Shown here in pieces: positions 21,238 through 34,100 of a DNA stretch of 64,000 nt. Both the position numbers and the translations under genes were made by a program. The stretch's first letter is position 1; each line of letters opens with the position of its first letter. The notes below the pieces were generated by a model. It did no database searches, was not told the DNA's origin, and saw only the letters and a list, made by a program, of their open reading frames with translations. The DNA is from Thunnus maccoyii. Taxonomy: Eukaryota > Chordata > Actinopteri > Scombriformes > Scombridae. The stretch spans positions 22,398,505 to 22,462,504 of the forward strand of contig NC_056535.1 of NCBI RefSeq assembly GCF_910596095.1, read 5' to 3'.

Positions 21238-22349
21238 TTTATTCAACTTCATTTTGACAAAAAAACACCAAAGATGTTGACAAAAATAACTCACTTACTC
21301 AACCAAACCAATCATTGTGCATTTTTTTTTAGCCAATAAGCCTTTTTCACAACAGACATTTTGAGTCATAGTAGGAAAAGCACAGGTGTTACTCATGAAA
21401 TTAACGATGGCCATGCTCTATTAAAATGTCCCAGTAAACAATGACAGTATGACAGCAAGAAACCGAAGCACCTAAATTGAATTTGGCCATTAATTTTATT
21501 ATTTACACCTGTGCTGTTCTTATTGTGACAGGTTGAAATGTCTTCTGTAAAAAAAATGGCTTGGCTTACTGGAACATATAAATCTTACAGAGCGGTTATT
21601 AACAGTGTTAGCACCAGCTGTGATTTTGCTGCTACAAGTCAAAATGTGTGCTGTCAAAAAGCCACATCACTTTAAGAGTAACTAGTCATTGTAAATATCT
21701 TTTTAAAAAATGATTATTATTTCAATACAAAACCTAGATCATATATGACAGTTATATAAAATTAGACACACAAGCAAACAATCCAAACAAACCCCACCCT
21801 GTTGTTGAGAATGAAGAAATAACATTTCTTTTCATTCTCTTTGAAAAATAATCATTTGCATTATGTCAATATGGACACACTTTTCAATTTTTCTATAATA
21901 TAACCTGTTGTAAGTATATAAAAGAAAGACAGCATGTAATGGAAACCTGTTTAAGTCAAGAGGCTTACCTATAAAATTCAACCTGATGAAAATATTATGA
22001 AAGGCTAAAAGTAGTGACTAGGGCTGCAATTAACGATTATATTCATTATCGAATGATCTGTCAATTATTTTCTCAATTAATCGATTTGTTATTTGGTCAA
22101 TAAATCCTAAAGATACTCTTACTGTCATATAGGACTAAGGAAGCCAGAAAATATTCACATTTGAGAAGCTGGAACCAGAGTAATTTGGACATTTTTTCTT
22201 AAAAAATGACTCAAAATGATTAATTGGTTATCAAAATAGCTGGCAACTAATCGATTAATCGACTAATTGTTGCAGCTCTAGTAGTAACTCAAAGAAAACA
22301 TTGCAAGTGCTTGATATGTTGGCTACGGGACAAGTTGAAACAAAAAAAG
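21238..22349 (-). other. amhr2: Putative amhr2 3' UTR
   Basis: Runs from the amhr2 stop (22350-22352) to minus-strand AATAAA signals at 21495-21500 or 21238-21243. There are no coding signals. The upstream part contains a hAT MITE (22019-22280), so the mature transcript probably carries it. Confidence 0.45.
22019..22280. mobile_element. hAT-type MITE with 8-bp target duplication
   Basis: A 262-bp element starting TAGGGCTGCAATTAACGATT and ending in TTGTTGCAGCTCTA. Flanks are GTAGTGAC (22011-22018) and GTAGTAAC (22281-22288), an 8-bp duplication with one change, as expected for hAT. The internal CGATTAATCGACTAATTG words are typical of an abundant fish MITE family. It lies just downstream of the amhr2 stop codon. 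Confidence 0.85.
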
Positions 22350-25300
22350 TCATAATGAGTGACAAGACTGAAGGGAGACTAATCTGTCCGCAACACACCA
22401 AGCTGTCAGCCGGGCATCCGGGTCACTGTCCCAACAATCTGTCAGTAGCTCCTGCAGCACAGATCCCTGAGAGTTTTAAACAGTCCGTCAGTACATTCAC
22501 CACAATAGATTCATATTTTCATGAGCAATCCAAAATATTTATTTTATTACTACATGGCCAACACAAACTGTATGTCCAAGTGAGAGGCATCATGTGGAAG
22601 AATACCTGTGGTAGCAGTTCCCAGTGTTCTGGTATGGAAGGTCTCTTTTCCATGTGAAACACGTACCAGGTGAGGCTCCCCAGGGTCATACTGGCCCCCA
22701 GCTCAGATTCATAAGGCATGAGATGCTGTGGAACAATATGGCCTGCAGATGGAGACATCTGTATGAATTTTAACATCCATTTAGCACTATCTCATAGATA
22801 AAGTGTATCCGAGCAGTGCACAGACATACAGCAGATTACGCACATCAACATCAAAGGAAAGTAAAAACAGAAATTGTGAAAATCTGACAGTATTGGCAGA
22901 TGTGATGACTGTTATTACGCCAAAGTGAATGAAGGCTTTAACATAACTCTTCTCCTTGCTCTGCCTAAGAGTGACTGAGCTTTTCTTTTGTGACAAGTTT
23001 TTTTCAACTTCAAGAGCACCTTAAGGTTCCCTGGTTTTGAAACTGATTGAGCACTTGGTCTCTGCAGTTATTCTAATGTGATGTTGGAAATTTTGCTTTT
23101 ATTAATCGTTATTATGCAACTATTGATGATATTGAAAAAGAAACAGTAATGGCAGAGTGGAAACAGTTGTATATAGTTTTAATTATCAATATCAGGTTCA
23201 AACGTTTACAATATAAGTGGTTAATGTGAACCTATATTGCTCCCTGTAAGCTACACAAGTTCAATCCAAATATCCCAGATCAGTGCATTAAAAGTGACGA
23301 AGATAGCGGGAAACTATAATTGTTCATGGGAATGTCCTGTTATCAAAGATTTTTTGGAGAAAGTGATATATATTTCCCACATTGAGAAGAAAAAGATGAT
23401 ATCGTTTTGGTATCTTCATGCCAAATACACAAAAAAGGCACTAAAGCCATCTCTCAACCAATGGCTGAAATTACTTTCAAGGTCGTTATTTATGGAAAAA
23501 CTAACATTTGCATTAAAGGGAAAATCCAAGGACGTTGAAAAGATGTGCACCATTTATGGACTTCCTGAAAAAAAAAACAAAAGTTGGGACTTAAGTTTTC
23601 CTCTTTTCCTGTCTGGTTCTGTTTCTGTTTTGTTGTTGTTATTTGTTTTGTTTCATTATTTTTTGTTTCTGTCTTATTTTATTGTCATGTTTTTTATTAT
23701 TGACATAACAGAATAAATATAATGGTAAAAGATAGATAGATTGTTATCATGCACCTGATTAAAGGCCCACATGTGGTTGGACTAGCTCATGGTCAAAGGC
23801 TACCCCATTATGTTATGTATAGGCCTAAGAAGAAGTTTACCTTCAAATAAATCAGAGCAGCGCATCCAAATCTCCCACAGCAGCAGTCCCAAAGCATAGA
23901 CGTCCCCTTGCAGACACCAGCCGCTGTGTAGGTTTACAGAGCCTTCCAGGATCTCAGGGGACATGTAGCACAATGTGCCTACCTGAGCGTGACCCTGCAG
24001 ACGGACAGAAATCTGAACTGTCATTCCGTATGTTTTCATTTAGAGATTTTAATCTTGCATTACTAAGTTGTATCTCCACACAGGTCTCACCACTGTGTTT
24101 CTTGTGCAGCTCTGCCGCCGCCGAGGTCCGGAACATGAACGTAGGATGGTGGAACAACCAAAATCACTCAGAGCACAGGTACCATCTGCTCTCATAAGCA
24201 CATTGAAACTGCTGAGGTCTCTGTGGGCCACAGGAGGTTTATGCACATCTGTAAGGAAAGACACATACAGAATAATTGTGAAAATATTCTGATTTGTGAA
24301 TTTATTTGTGGTTTGAATTCATAAATGCAGTGAATGTTACGGATCAAGAAAGACTCATATATTCATTCATTCACTTACATTTAGAGTATTGGCCTCCTAG
24401 TGGCTGTAAGGAGCTGCAGCCGCAACACTACAGTTCAAACACTGAACCAGAATAATTCAAATGTCTTCCGTCTGCAATACTGCTGAACTGTGAATGTTCC
24501 TTCTTGTGGGTGATTTTGAATCCCTGTAATATATCAGCTGTTTGTATGCAGCCTTATGCTTTTTTTGTTACAACTCACCTGAAAGAATACTCACCTTAAT
24601 GTGTTCAATTCTGGTAATAGTTCAAATTGGGCACATGTATACAGAGATAGCAGTGCTTTCTATGTAGGTAGGGTATAACATGGACAAGCACACACACACA
24701 CACATGCACACACACACACACACTGTGATATTCTGGCTGATACCATTGCTGTGAAGGTCAGAGTGGAGATAGGAAAGTCCCTGTGATAAAGACTGGCACA
24801 GCTTCAGTGACAACATCCAGCTGGTGGTGTGCTTGCACAAAAAGGAGTGGAGAGAACCCTGAAATCAAAGGGACACTAATTATTTATGTCCAATAACATT
24901 AAAGAGTTAGCTTTGGGTATACAATGATAGTGTGAGTGTGAGAGGATGTGGTAGACTAGAAAATGTATGGCATGCAACTCATTTCACTGTGCCAAAAGAA
25001 ATGCTAATTATCCTAAACAGAACGTTTGAATGGGAACTTTCTGCTCTATAGAGCTTACAGGACTACAAAGCACATACCTCAGACTCCTTTTCCTGGTCCT
25101 TCACCTACTCCCTTGAATAACTTTAGATATCTCAGAAAATGGAAAAATGCCCTATTATATTTCCTTCAACAAATGATTGCCACTCACATATTCAGCAAAT
25201 TCCAGGACTGTGAGCCAACTGTCTCCATATGGTTTCCTCCCAGTGCCCAGGAAGTGGACAATCCCAGCATGCTTCATCAATGGGAGTTCATAAACCTCCT

Positions 25301-28300
25301 TCTCTGTGGTAAATTGATGTTTCCATCTTGCAGGGATAACCTTCACGGCCACCATGGATCCCTTGTATTTCCCCTGCCAAACGGTGGCAAAATGCCCATT
25401 AGCCACAATCTGAAAGAGATAATAACATACAGGTACAAGTACAAGTTAACCGGATGGTAAAATAGATCATCTAACTGTATAATTTTCTGATACTTTGCTC
25501 ACTGTTGACCATAAAATATAAATTGATTTGACAGCTGTGCTTACCCGCTGTAGTTCAATGTTAGCAATGTCAATCTCTGAGGCTTTTGTTGTTTGGCAGG
25601 AACACAGTGGTGAGACATGGGAGTCATGAAGGGAGGCTTGTTGGCTCTCCTCTAAAATGACAGTAATGTAATGAAGATACACTAGTTCAAGGAAATCTGA
25701 CACTACCACTCCTTTTAATTTTGTGTTATTTTTAACTGTCTGGTTTTATTTGCTGCATTGCACTCCTGAAAAGTTTTAATCTGGGCATAAATTATTTGGT
25801 CACCCACTATTCATTTTAAACTATCCTAACTGAATATCCACAGAAAAGACACAGAAATATGATTGAAGAGTACTAAAGAGAGGACAGGAGGTAAAAGGGA
25901 GCACTAGAGATAAACACCAAGGCCAGTCCAGCAGAGAGAATGTTATTGTTTCAAGGTTAAACAATGATATCATGAGAACTGAATCTGAATTTAGGAAATG
26001 CGTTGTTGAAATGTTTTTTTCCCAAATCTTTGGGGAAGCAGAGAAGGGATGTGCTATAAATCAACAATATCTTTTTTCCTTCGTAAGGACAACAATTTTA
26101 TAGCATGTCTGGTCTGAATCTAGCTCTAAGACACTGCAGGGGCTGCGATATTAACTCTATCTTCCCAGGATGAGCAGTAACGTGGAAGCTGAGTTATCTA
26201 AATGTGAGGGATCTAGCAAACTCTTCTTCTGTGTGTTGATGATATCATAAAAATGTGATAATACAGTCCACCATTAAGGCTTTTAATTTATTCCAGTTAA
26301 CGCCTACTTGTACTGTATTCAGTAAGTAAATGGGACATACAGTATTTTCATCTATGAAAACAAAATGATTCCCTTTTATATCATGCTATTGCTCACTGAA
26401 ACAGGTTTAAGACATACTGCTACAATAACTGCAATCAGGACAAAGTGTCGATGTTGTCCACTGGAGTGGGCAGTCACATAACAAAAATTGAAAATGAAAC
26501 TTTTACCCAAGTGAAAGTAATTATCTTGAAAGAGGTTTCTCCATTTCACAGCAACGACCAGGAGTACGACAAAGATCAGGACTACCAAATGTCCAAACAG
26601 AATCACTGCAGTTGCCGTCTCTATGAAAAAAGAAACACATTTAATTTCTGTAGAATCTAATATGATTCATTAAGTGAATATCATGTTAAAAAATAATATA
26701 AAAACACACATGACAAGTTTAATCTTTTTAAGTTTAGGGTCAGATTTTCAAATGAAAGGAGAATAGAAAGAGAAAGAGAGGTTTGGATTTGGCTTGGGAG
26801 GAAACAAAATGTGTCTTTTGAAAGAATGATAACATTTTCTGCGATGAAAAGAAAATAAATCACTTATCATCATACCTACAGAAGCGAGTGGAGGCTCTTC
26901 CAGCTCTGGGGTCCAGGTGATGTTGCTATTGCAGAGGTCTGTGTGGCACACACACTTAATAACATGATTGCTGAAGCGTGTTTGTGGCCTGCAGGTTGCA
27001 TCCGGGCAAGACTTTTCAACGATATCACAAGCTGGAGCAGAAAAATTAATAACACAATAGACAATTAAAAAAACATGAGAATCCTACTCAACCTAGTAGG
27101 ATGTGTATATTACATAACATAGACATTACAGCAATTAACTTATTTAGCCAATAGCAGTCAGATATGCCCTGATGTTGGCTGGTTTTGAGGCTTAAATTAT
27201 TAAACGATCTGATAACATTTTAAGAGCAAAAATGTTTATGACTCCTGATAATGACACAAGAACAGAATCCACAACATCTGGTCTACTCCAGATGTTCTGG
27301 TCCGGATGTCTAATAAATTTTTAGGTCTCTTACCAAGAAGATCAACCTCTGGCTGGCTATTGTTGATAAGAAAATAGCCCACACAGCAGTAGGTGTTCTC
27401 GCAGAACTGCACCGAGCCGCTCACATTGCCAGCGGTTGTATATATGTTGTTTTGTGGGTTCTGTGGATTCACTTGGAATGCACACTGTCTCTTCTGAATC
27501 AAAGACTGGTTGGAGATACATAGAAGGATGCATTCTGGGAAGAGGAAGACAAACAGACAGCTGCTGTAGATGTTGTACATGTGGATTCATTGAGCAAAAA
27601 TGACCTTTTTCTCTCTGGTTTTAACAGGAGGCTTTGTTATCCAGGTTTTATGGTGACTCTTATACTCTATAGTGCTGATTGTTTATAATCTGGTGGACAA
27701 TACTGTCTAAATACCAGTTTAAAGTAAATATTTAAAGTACATTTTCTACCAATTATGCAAAGATTTAATGTTCTTTGTTCAAGGCAATATCATGAGAAGC
27801 AGATTTATTGGAGTCAATATCACTTTCATGATAATTATACTACATTTATTTACACAGTCAATGTACTAAAGTGAAACAATTAGACTTGCAGAATCTTTCA
27901 AAGTGTGACCACTTTAGCTCAGTCCAAAGTTTGACTGTAGATATATTATGATAAAAAATCAAGATGCCCAAATGTGCATCCTATCTTATCAGCCTCAATA
28001 TTTCTTGAAACACCTCTTAGTGCTCTAGTTTCCTGCTGTCACAGTGTTCCTGACTCTGAAATTACTTCAAAATTTATTTCAGTAAATTGCTGTTTCCCTC
28101 AAGTGTTCCGATGCTTGATGATGCAGATCCAATACAATCCACAAAACGTTTTTTTCCCTGAGAACAATTTATCAGCGCTATAGTTACAGGACATACGCTG
28201 GTAGCATACCCATCTCTTTCCTTACACATTTAGATCCTAGCCAATAACTGGCCTATGTATCATTAACTCTAGAAAGGTTGGTCGACATATTTAAGATGTC

Positions 28301-28651
28301 CCTGCATGATTGAAATCTGGTTTGGAAGGAGTTACTAAAATCTTAAATATTTCCCTTTTTAAATTCAAATCTCATAAATTCATGGAGTTTTGCGAGTTAG
28401 TGTTAGGGAGATCAGTTACAGTAGCATACTCCTTCTGAACTGTCACTACACTATTACAGTGCTTCAGCGACACATAATCTAATTATCATCAAATTGGAAA
28501 TTGTGCCCCTAGAAGTCAAATTCACATAGAAAATAAACCAAAAAAAAGAAAGACACACATGCAGCTTACAAGCTTCAAATGAGAGACAGGCTTTTTAATA
28601 GCAAATGCACTCACCTAAAGCCAAAATCAGCTGCCACTGCTGCAGGATCAT
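22350..28651 (-). CDS. amhr2: Anti-Mullerian hormone receptor type 2
   Basis: A type II TGF-beta family receptor Ser/Thr kinase that binds AMH and activates a type I receptor. Exons: 28615-28651, 27334-27534, 26876-27031, 26507-26620, 25545-25651, 25188-25409, 24744-24858, 24091-24248, 23841-23994, 22606-22742, 22350-22466. All join in frame, 505 aa. A signal peptide ([12 protein letters not shown]) leads a Cys-rich ectodomain ending CHTDLCNSN, the family's CxxDLCN mark. The membrane segment is about residues 137-158. Kinase features present: [11 protein letters not shown] loop, Lys228 in [14 protein letters not shown] (Asp328), DFG (346-348), [16 protein letters not shown] and a terminal [13 protein letters not shown] motif. 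All catalytic residues look intact. Long activation-segment spacing is usual for AMHR2. The gene lies between prr13 and sp1, as in human. It determines sex in some fish. Confidence 0.95.
23040..23735 (+). mobile_element. 5'-truncated L1/Tx1-type LINE fragment
   Basis: Translation gives the C-terminal part of a reverse-transcriptase ORF2. The key word WECPVIKDF follows a zinc-knuckle-like CIK region in another frame, so at least one frameshift is present. Later residues ([25 protein letters not shown]) resemble fish L1 ORF2 C-termini. A hydrophobic T-rich stretch and an A-rich end follow. It sits in the amhr2 intron between exons 23841-23994 and 22606-22742, antisense to amhr2. Confidence 0.6.
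24688..24724. repeat. CA repeat beside an amhr2 exon
   Basis: (CA)n with one TG interruption, about 20 bases downstream (on the gene strand) of the donor of amhr2 exon 24744-24858. Confidence 0.9.
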
Positions 28652-29290
28652 GGTGACTCTGAGCCCAGACAGGCCAAGCAGGGAGTGAATATTTATCAGT
28701 CCTGGGAATGTGAGAGGAGTTTCCCACGTTTCCCAGCATCACTCCCACTGCCACACACCTGCATGTACCACACATACCTTCTACCAAACAATGGGCTGTG
28801 GGAATACATAACATTTATCAACATAATCATCTCCCACTGTTAAGGGATATCATCTGCAGTCAGGTGGGATGTTATCTGCAGCTGACTCAGATGATCTAAG
28901 GGCCACAAGTAAACTGAAGAGCTTTCAGACAAATTCACTGGAGCTACAAAAGGAGGCGCTCCATCTCCTGTTTTTTCTTTTTTTAATGTCCCACAAACAC
29001 CCATTTATGCCAGGAAAAGGAGAGCATAAATGAAATATGAGGAATTACAAAAATACAAATACTAATGACAACAAGCCAAAATTATAAGATTATACATCAA
29101 AATTTGACTTACTAAATAAAAGTTGAGTTTCACATTTTCACATTTAATCACATTTCGAAATATTAAATCTTAAATGTAAGATACATTTTAAGAAAGTGAA
29201 CATTTGAGATACATTTGAGAAGTCAAATCATGACTTTTGAAGTCAAAATTGTAAGATAGTAAGTCAAAAAAATGTCCTTTAAGTCAAAAT
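28652..29290. other. amhr2 5' flank
   Basis: A GATAAATATT TATA-like word on the minus strand (near 28691-28700) sits about 40-50 bases above the amhr2 ATG. No SF-1 site could be fixed with confidence. The rest, to about 29290, is plain A+T-rich sequence. Confidence 0.35.
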
Positions 29291-29294
29291 TATG

Positions 29295-29570
29295 AGATTT
29301 ACTACATCAAAATGTCTCAACACCTATTGGATGGATTGCCATAAAATTTTGAAGACTTTCATGGTTTCCAGATGACGTATCCATAAGACTAAGTTACTCT
29401 AGCGCCATCAGCAGGTTGACATTTGTGGTTGTGGATGAAATATCTCAACAACTACTGGATGGATTGCCATGAAATAAGACATTCATGTTCCCAACAGCAT
29501 GAAACTTTGATGATCCTCTGACTTCTTTTCATCCAGCACCACCATCATGTCAAACTTTTTGTATGTCCAG
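29295..29570. repeat. Interspersed fish repeat, two partial units
   Basis: The phrase CTATTGGATGGATTGCCATA (near 29324) recurs as CTACTGGATGGATTGCCATG (near 29453). Each is followed by ACTTTCATGG or ACATTCATGT words. This CTCAACAACTATTGGATGGATTGCCAT motif is a very common teleost repeat. I cannot give its class. Confidence 0.6.
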
Positions 29571-29588
29571 TTGTTTGTTTTATGACTA

Positions 29589-30361
29589 ACAGTGGTGGAA
29601 AGTAACTGAGTACATTCACTCAAGTACTGTACTTAAGCACAATTTTGAGGTACTTGTACTTTACTTGATTCATTTGATGCTACTTTATACTTCCACCCCA
29701 CTACATTTCAGAGGGCATTGTTGCACTTTGTACTCCACTATATTTATTTAACAGCTTTAGTTAGTGGTTACTTTTCAATAACATAATTATGAACTTATAA
29801 ATTACATTGCATTGTTAAAGATTAAAGCAGTGGTTCCCAAACTTTTTGCCTTGTGGCCTCTTACAAAAAATCAGTGTGTATTTGTTTCTCTTTGTCATGT
29901 TTCAGATGTCAGAGTTGCCAGCAGTGCCCCCAAAGGGACATTTTCCCTAATGTGGTTTCAAATGAAACTGAGTCCCAAAGAAGTTAAACTCTTTTAATAT
30001 TTCACAAGAACGAACTAAAGACTAAAGAAAAGAAAAAAAAGAAGAAGAAAGAATCCAAATTCATGTAGCATCCCACGACCCTTCAGATTTATTTTATGAC
30101 CCTTACAAAGCAGTTCAAACTAGCTCCACCTCTTGAAGCTACAACAATAACATGCTGCTTATGAATTGACTGATAAATGTGTTTGTCAGTCAAAGCAAAA
30201 TTTTCTGCAAAACGAATACTTTTACTTTCATTCTTGAAGTACATTTTGCTGCTTATACTTCTGTACTTTTACTTATGTAAGATTTTCCATGCAGGACTTT
30301 TACTTGTAATGGAGTATTTTTACTTTACTAAAGTAAAGGATCTGAGTACTTCTTCCACAAC
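29589..30361. mobile_element. hAT-like element with 8-9 bp target duplication, itself interrupted
   Basis: Ends GTGGTGGAAAGTAACTGAGT and (reverse complement) GTGGAAGAAGTACTCAGATC. Flanked by TTATGACTA on both sides (29580-29588 and 30362-30370). The body is full of AAGTAC/TTTACTT words, as in an abundant teleost MITE family. A second repeat beginning AGTGGTTCCCAAACTTTTTG (about 29828-30130) appears to have inserted into it. Confidence 0.75.
29828..30130 (+). mobile_element. Repeat nested inside the hAT-like element
   Basis: Begins AGTGGTTCCCAAACTTTTTG, a widespread teleost repeat start, and contains CCCACGACCCTTCAGATTTA. A weaker relative is at about 32610-32720 (AGTGGCTCTCAGACTTGG). Ends are approximate. 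Confidence 0.5.
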
Positions 30362-30941
30362 TTATGACTACAAACTTGCAAAACTCATGACATTTCCCAT
30401 CAGCCTCGGCTGTAGTTTGTGTTTACTGCTAACAGCAAATGTTAGCTTGCCTATACGCTAAACTAAGATGGTGAACAAGGCAAAATATTACCTGTTTAAC
30501 ATCAGCATGTCAGCATGTCAACGTTTGCATTAAGCTCAAAGCAACACTCACGTTTTATCTGTACTGTACTATCTCATATATTTGTCTCACAATGTCAAAA
30601 TTTTAACGTCCGATATGGCTTTAACTCTGAGAGTCAACATTCAAGTGTTTCTAATGTCTACACTTTGACGGTTAGCTAGCTTATATAATTTTGACCGAGG
30701 ATTTACCCTAACTTTTCAGGGTTTTTTTTACTTTTTGTGGCAGAAAATGGACTTCCGTAAACACTGATATTCTGTTTTCTTACACAATTGAACAAACATA
30801 AACTCATTTTTTCACTGTGACTCAAATAATGTCTTTTGGAATATGTTATTTTTAAATGTTATTTGACAGTCTTCTTTATAGCGCATGTGTCTCGAGGATG
30901 ATCAACAATAAGGTAGTACACTTTTGTTTATTTTGTCTGTC

Positions 30942-30949
30942 TTTCGCGC
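30942..30949 (+). promoter_or_regulatory. E2F-type site upstream of the CDCA7-like gene
   Basis: TTTCGCGC, a match to the E2F consensus TTTSSCGC, about 200 bases upstream of the CDCA7-like ATG. It is followed by a GGGCGGAG GC box near 30978 and GCGCGGGCGGGCGGGC near 31083. Human CDCA7 is a known E2F and MYC target, so a cell-cycle promoter is expected. Confidence 0.5.
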
Positions 30950-31150
30950 GTTTAGGTGTTCAGTTCCCCCCACGAGGGCGGAGTTTAAAAAGCGACATTG
31001 ACCTTGGCTAATACTGTGCATTCTCGCTGCCCTAAGCTACAAAACACGCACACCTAATTTTCTATCAGTTTAACGTATTTGAGCGCGGGCGGGCGGGCCG
31101 AACTGAACTGGGGAAGCTAGTCCTTGCCGTCGACGGCCATCAAGAAAACA

Positions 31151-34100
31151 ATGGTAAACCAACTTAAATGACTTATTGGTCAGCCCGAACATGTATTACA
31201 CATGAATTCAAAAGTTTTACGTTAATTTTGTGCATATTTATTTTACCAGACGGGGATTTTAGGAATGCGCTTCCCCACAAAAGAGCTGGCTGATGTTTTC
31301 GCGGAGGACTCTGAAAACGATCGAACATTTTACGGTTTTTCTGACGGTGAAATCAGCGATCACAAGGTGCTTTTTTTGGCTTCAATACGAAGGAAATATA
31401 CATATTTAATTGTAATAGACGTTTTCTGTTGTTGTTTTTGTTGTTGGTTTATCGCCTCACAGAGATATGAATACACTCACTGAGCAGTTTATTAGGAACA
31501 CCTGTGCAATCTAATGCAATCCAATAAAACAGTTCTGCCATGAATTCTACTTTTATATTATTATATTATACAAAGTGTTCCTAATATTTTGCCCCTCTCA
31601 TGTATGTTAATAGAGTGGACAAAATATTAGGAACACTCTTCAATATAATGCAATCCAGTACACCACCACTATGACCTACATAATAAACATAAAGTAGAGT
31701 TCTCACCTTTCTGACAGTGTCAACAGAAACTGAAAATGTTCAAGCTTTGTAAAAGTAGAATTTATGGCATTACCCTGTAGTGATTTCATCGGTCATTCTT
31801 TTTCACTTCAACGCAGCTGGCAGTTTATGTTCCTAGAGAGCTCAACAGATTACTTAGACTGTGAAAACTTTGTGAAAGTTGTGTCACCAGCCAAACGAGA
31901 AATAATCCAATTTCTTAATCTCCTCATGTCCATCAGAATTCAAATTTGGAAGATGAAGATGGAGCCCAGCTTTCTCTTTCTCCCAAGAAACAGAAAGCCA
32001 CATCTAAACCATCTGCTGCTGCCCGCCCCTTCAGACTCAGGGTGGCTCTCCGCTCCACTTTCACTGCCCAGCAGTCCACTGATGATGAGGATGCAGAGGG
32101 TGAAGAAAAGAGTACCGAGAAGAGAGAGGTGAAGAGGGCAGGAAAGACCAGTCAGGCAAAGAAGAGGAGACGTGTTAAGTTTGAAGATGAAGAGTCAGCA
32201 GTGGCTCGGCCGTCTCCTTCTAAGGAGCATGGATCAGATTCAGCAGAAGATGTGTCGGACTCTTTTCTGGCCAAGAGAGAACAGAACATCAAAGCCAATA
32301 AAGCAATGGTAACCAAGAAACACAGAACTACATACAGTATATGGTATAGTACTATTTGGAGGCCAGCAGATTGATGTCACCAACATGGTGTATATAGCTG
32401 TGGTTCATAATGTCCAGTTATCCCAAAGGTTTATTGGGAAACCACAGGGTCCCTTGTGAAATAAGAATGTTTAATTTCACTGTTCATTTGATACATTTTC
32501 CACACAGAGAGATCTATTATTTTACTAACTTCTCCCTTTTGTTTACAGTAGAAATGGACAGGTCTTCTCAAATGGGACAAAACAAATCAGAATGAGGGTT
32601 TTTGGCCTAAAGCAGTGGCTCTCAGACTTGGGGTGTTGGATCCTTTAAGGAGTCACAAGATCATTTGGGGGGGCTTCAAATAGCTTGTTCGGTCTGATCA
32701 ACAGTCCAAAACCTAAAGAGATATTCCATTGATTATAATCCTTTTTATTTTATTTTATAACAGTTGGCTCAGCTGATGGCAGACCTGCAGAAGATGCCAG
32801 GAGCTGCAGGTTTTCTGAAGAAACAAGGTGGTAAACAGCCAAAAGAGAGAAGTACTGTGAGTAGAGGATGATGAAAAATCTTTCACAAATCACCAGCAGT
32901 TTTGTCCCAAAGTCAGTTGTTAATATTTAACTGGATGGAAATTAAAATTCCCCATTTGCTTAAGTCAAAAGTAAACAAGAGGTGAATCAGAATATTTATG
33001 TTAATCTTTCTTCTCTGTCAGATCACCCCAATTATGACTACTTCAAATTTGAGTTCCAGCTCTGATTAATAGACAAATGTACTGAGGTGATTTTATCCAA
33101 CCTCATCTGCAGCATCCACCACGCTCTGGTGCAGCTGGAGGGGAGTCCAGGAAGAACCCAGAGCGAGCGTCCCGCAGACAGACCCGCTCTATGGGGGGAA
33201 GTGACAATCCTTCAGCCCTGCAGGAGGAGAAACTGGAGCTCAGTTTAGAGGAGGAGCTGCTGGAGGTTCAGTTCTTCCATTTATCAATGACTGTCTTTAA
33301 AACTTTGGACTACTTCCTATTCTAAAAAAAATGTTGAACAGAATTGGGAGCCCCTACTCTCCTAAAAGGTGTTAACTTAAGTGCAATATAATTATTTTAA
33401 TTTTTTGTCAGATCTTGACAGTTTGTTTTGCATGTAAATTAATGTTTTTTATTTTTAAAGTAGATCTCAGGCCAGAAAATCAAATAATTTCATAATGGCA
33501 TTATTGTGTAGTGCAACACATTGTGCAAAAATGTTTTTCAAAGAACTACATAACAAGCTGTATGATTGAAGAACTAAAACTGGGTCTTTGTTAATCATAT
33601 GAATGTTTTATCTTCTGTTTTACTCAACCATTTGTAATATGTTCCGTATACTGTCAAGATGAATGTATCAGGCTTTGTATATGTGTAAGTTAACTGAACA
33701 TATTTTATTAAATCTTATCAGTGTCTTAAGTCAGACTGTTAAAGTGAAAAAGATCATTGTTGTTTTGTGTTCTAGGTACGCCGGGCCCCGCAGCGCCGTG
33801 GAGCCCCACGACCTCATCAGTCCAAACCTCATATTGTCCGACCTGTCGAAGACATCACAGAGGATGAGATTCAGCTGATTGCAGACAACATGACTGATAA
33901 AGTCTACGACAGAGTCATAGTTAGTTCTGGGAATGATAGACTTTATTTCAATATCATGTTATTTTGGAACCAAATCAGTTTGCACAGAGACCACTAACAA
34001 AATCACTGTGACAAGATCTAGTTCAGAACACTGAGAAACCGCTGTGGTCATCGAGTCACCACCAGGTGGCAGTCTCTCCTGTACTGAAGTCTAACAAATG

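Noticed and set aside
23237-23716. 159-codon plus-strand frame in an amhr2 intron
   Set aside because: It resembles the decayed C-terminus of LINE ORF2 with a frame change. Not a host gene.
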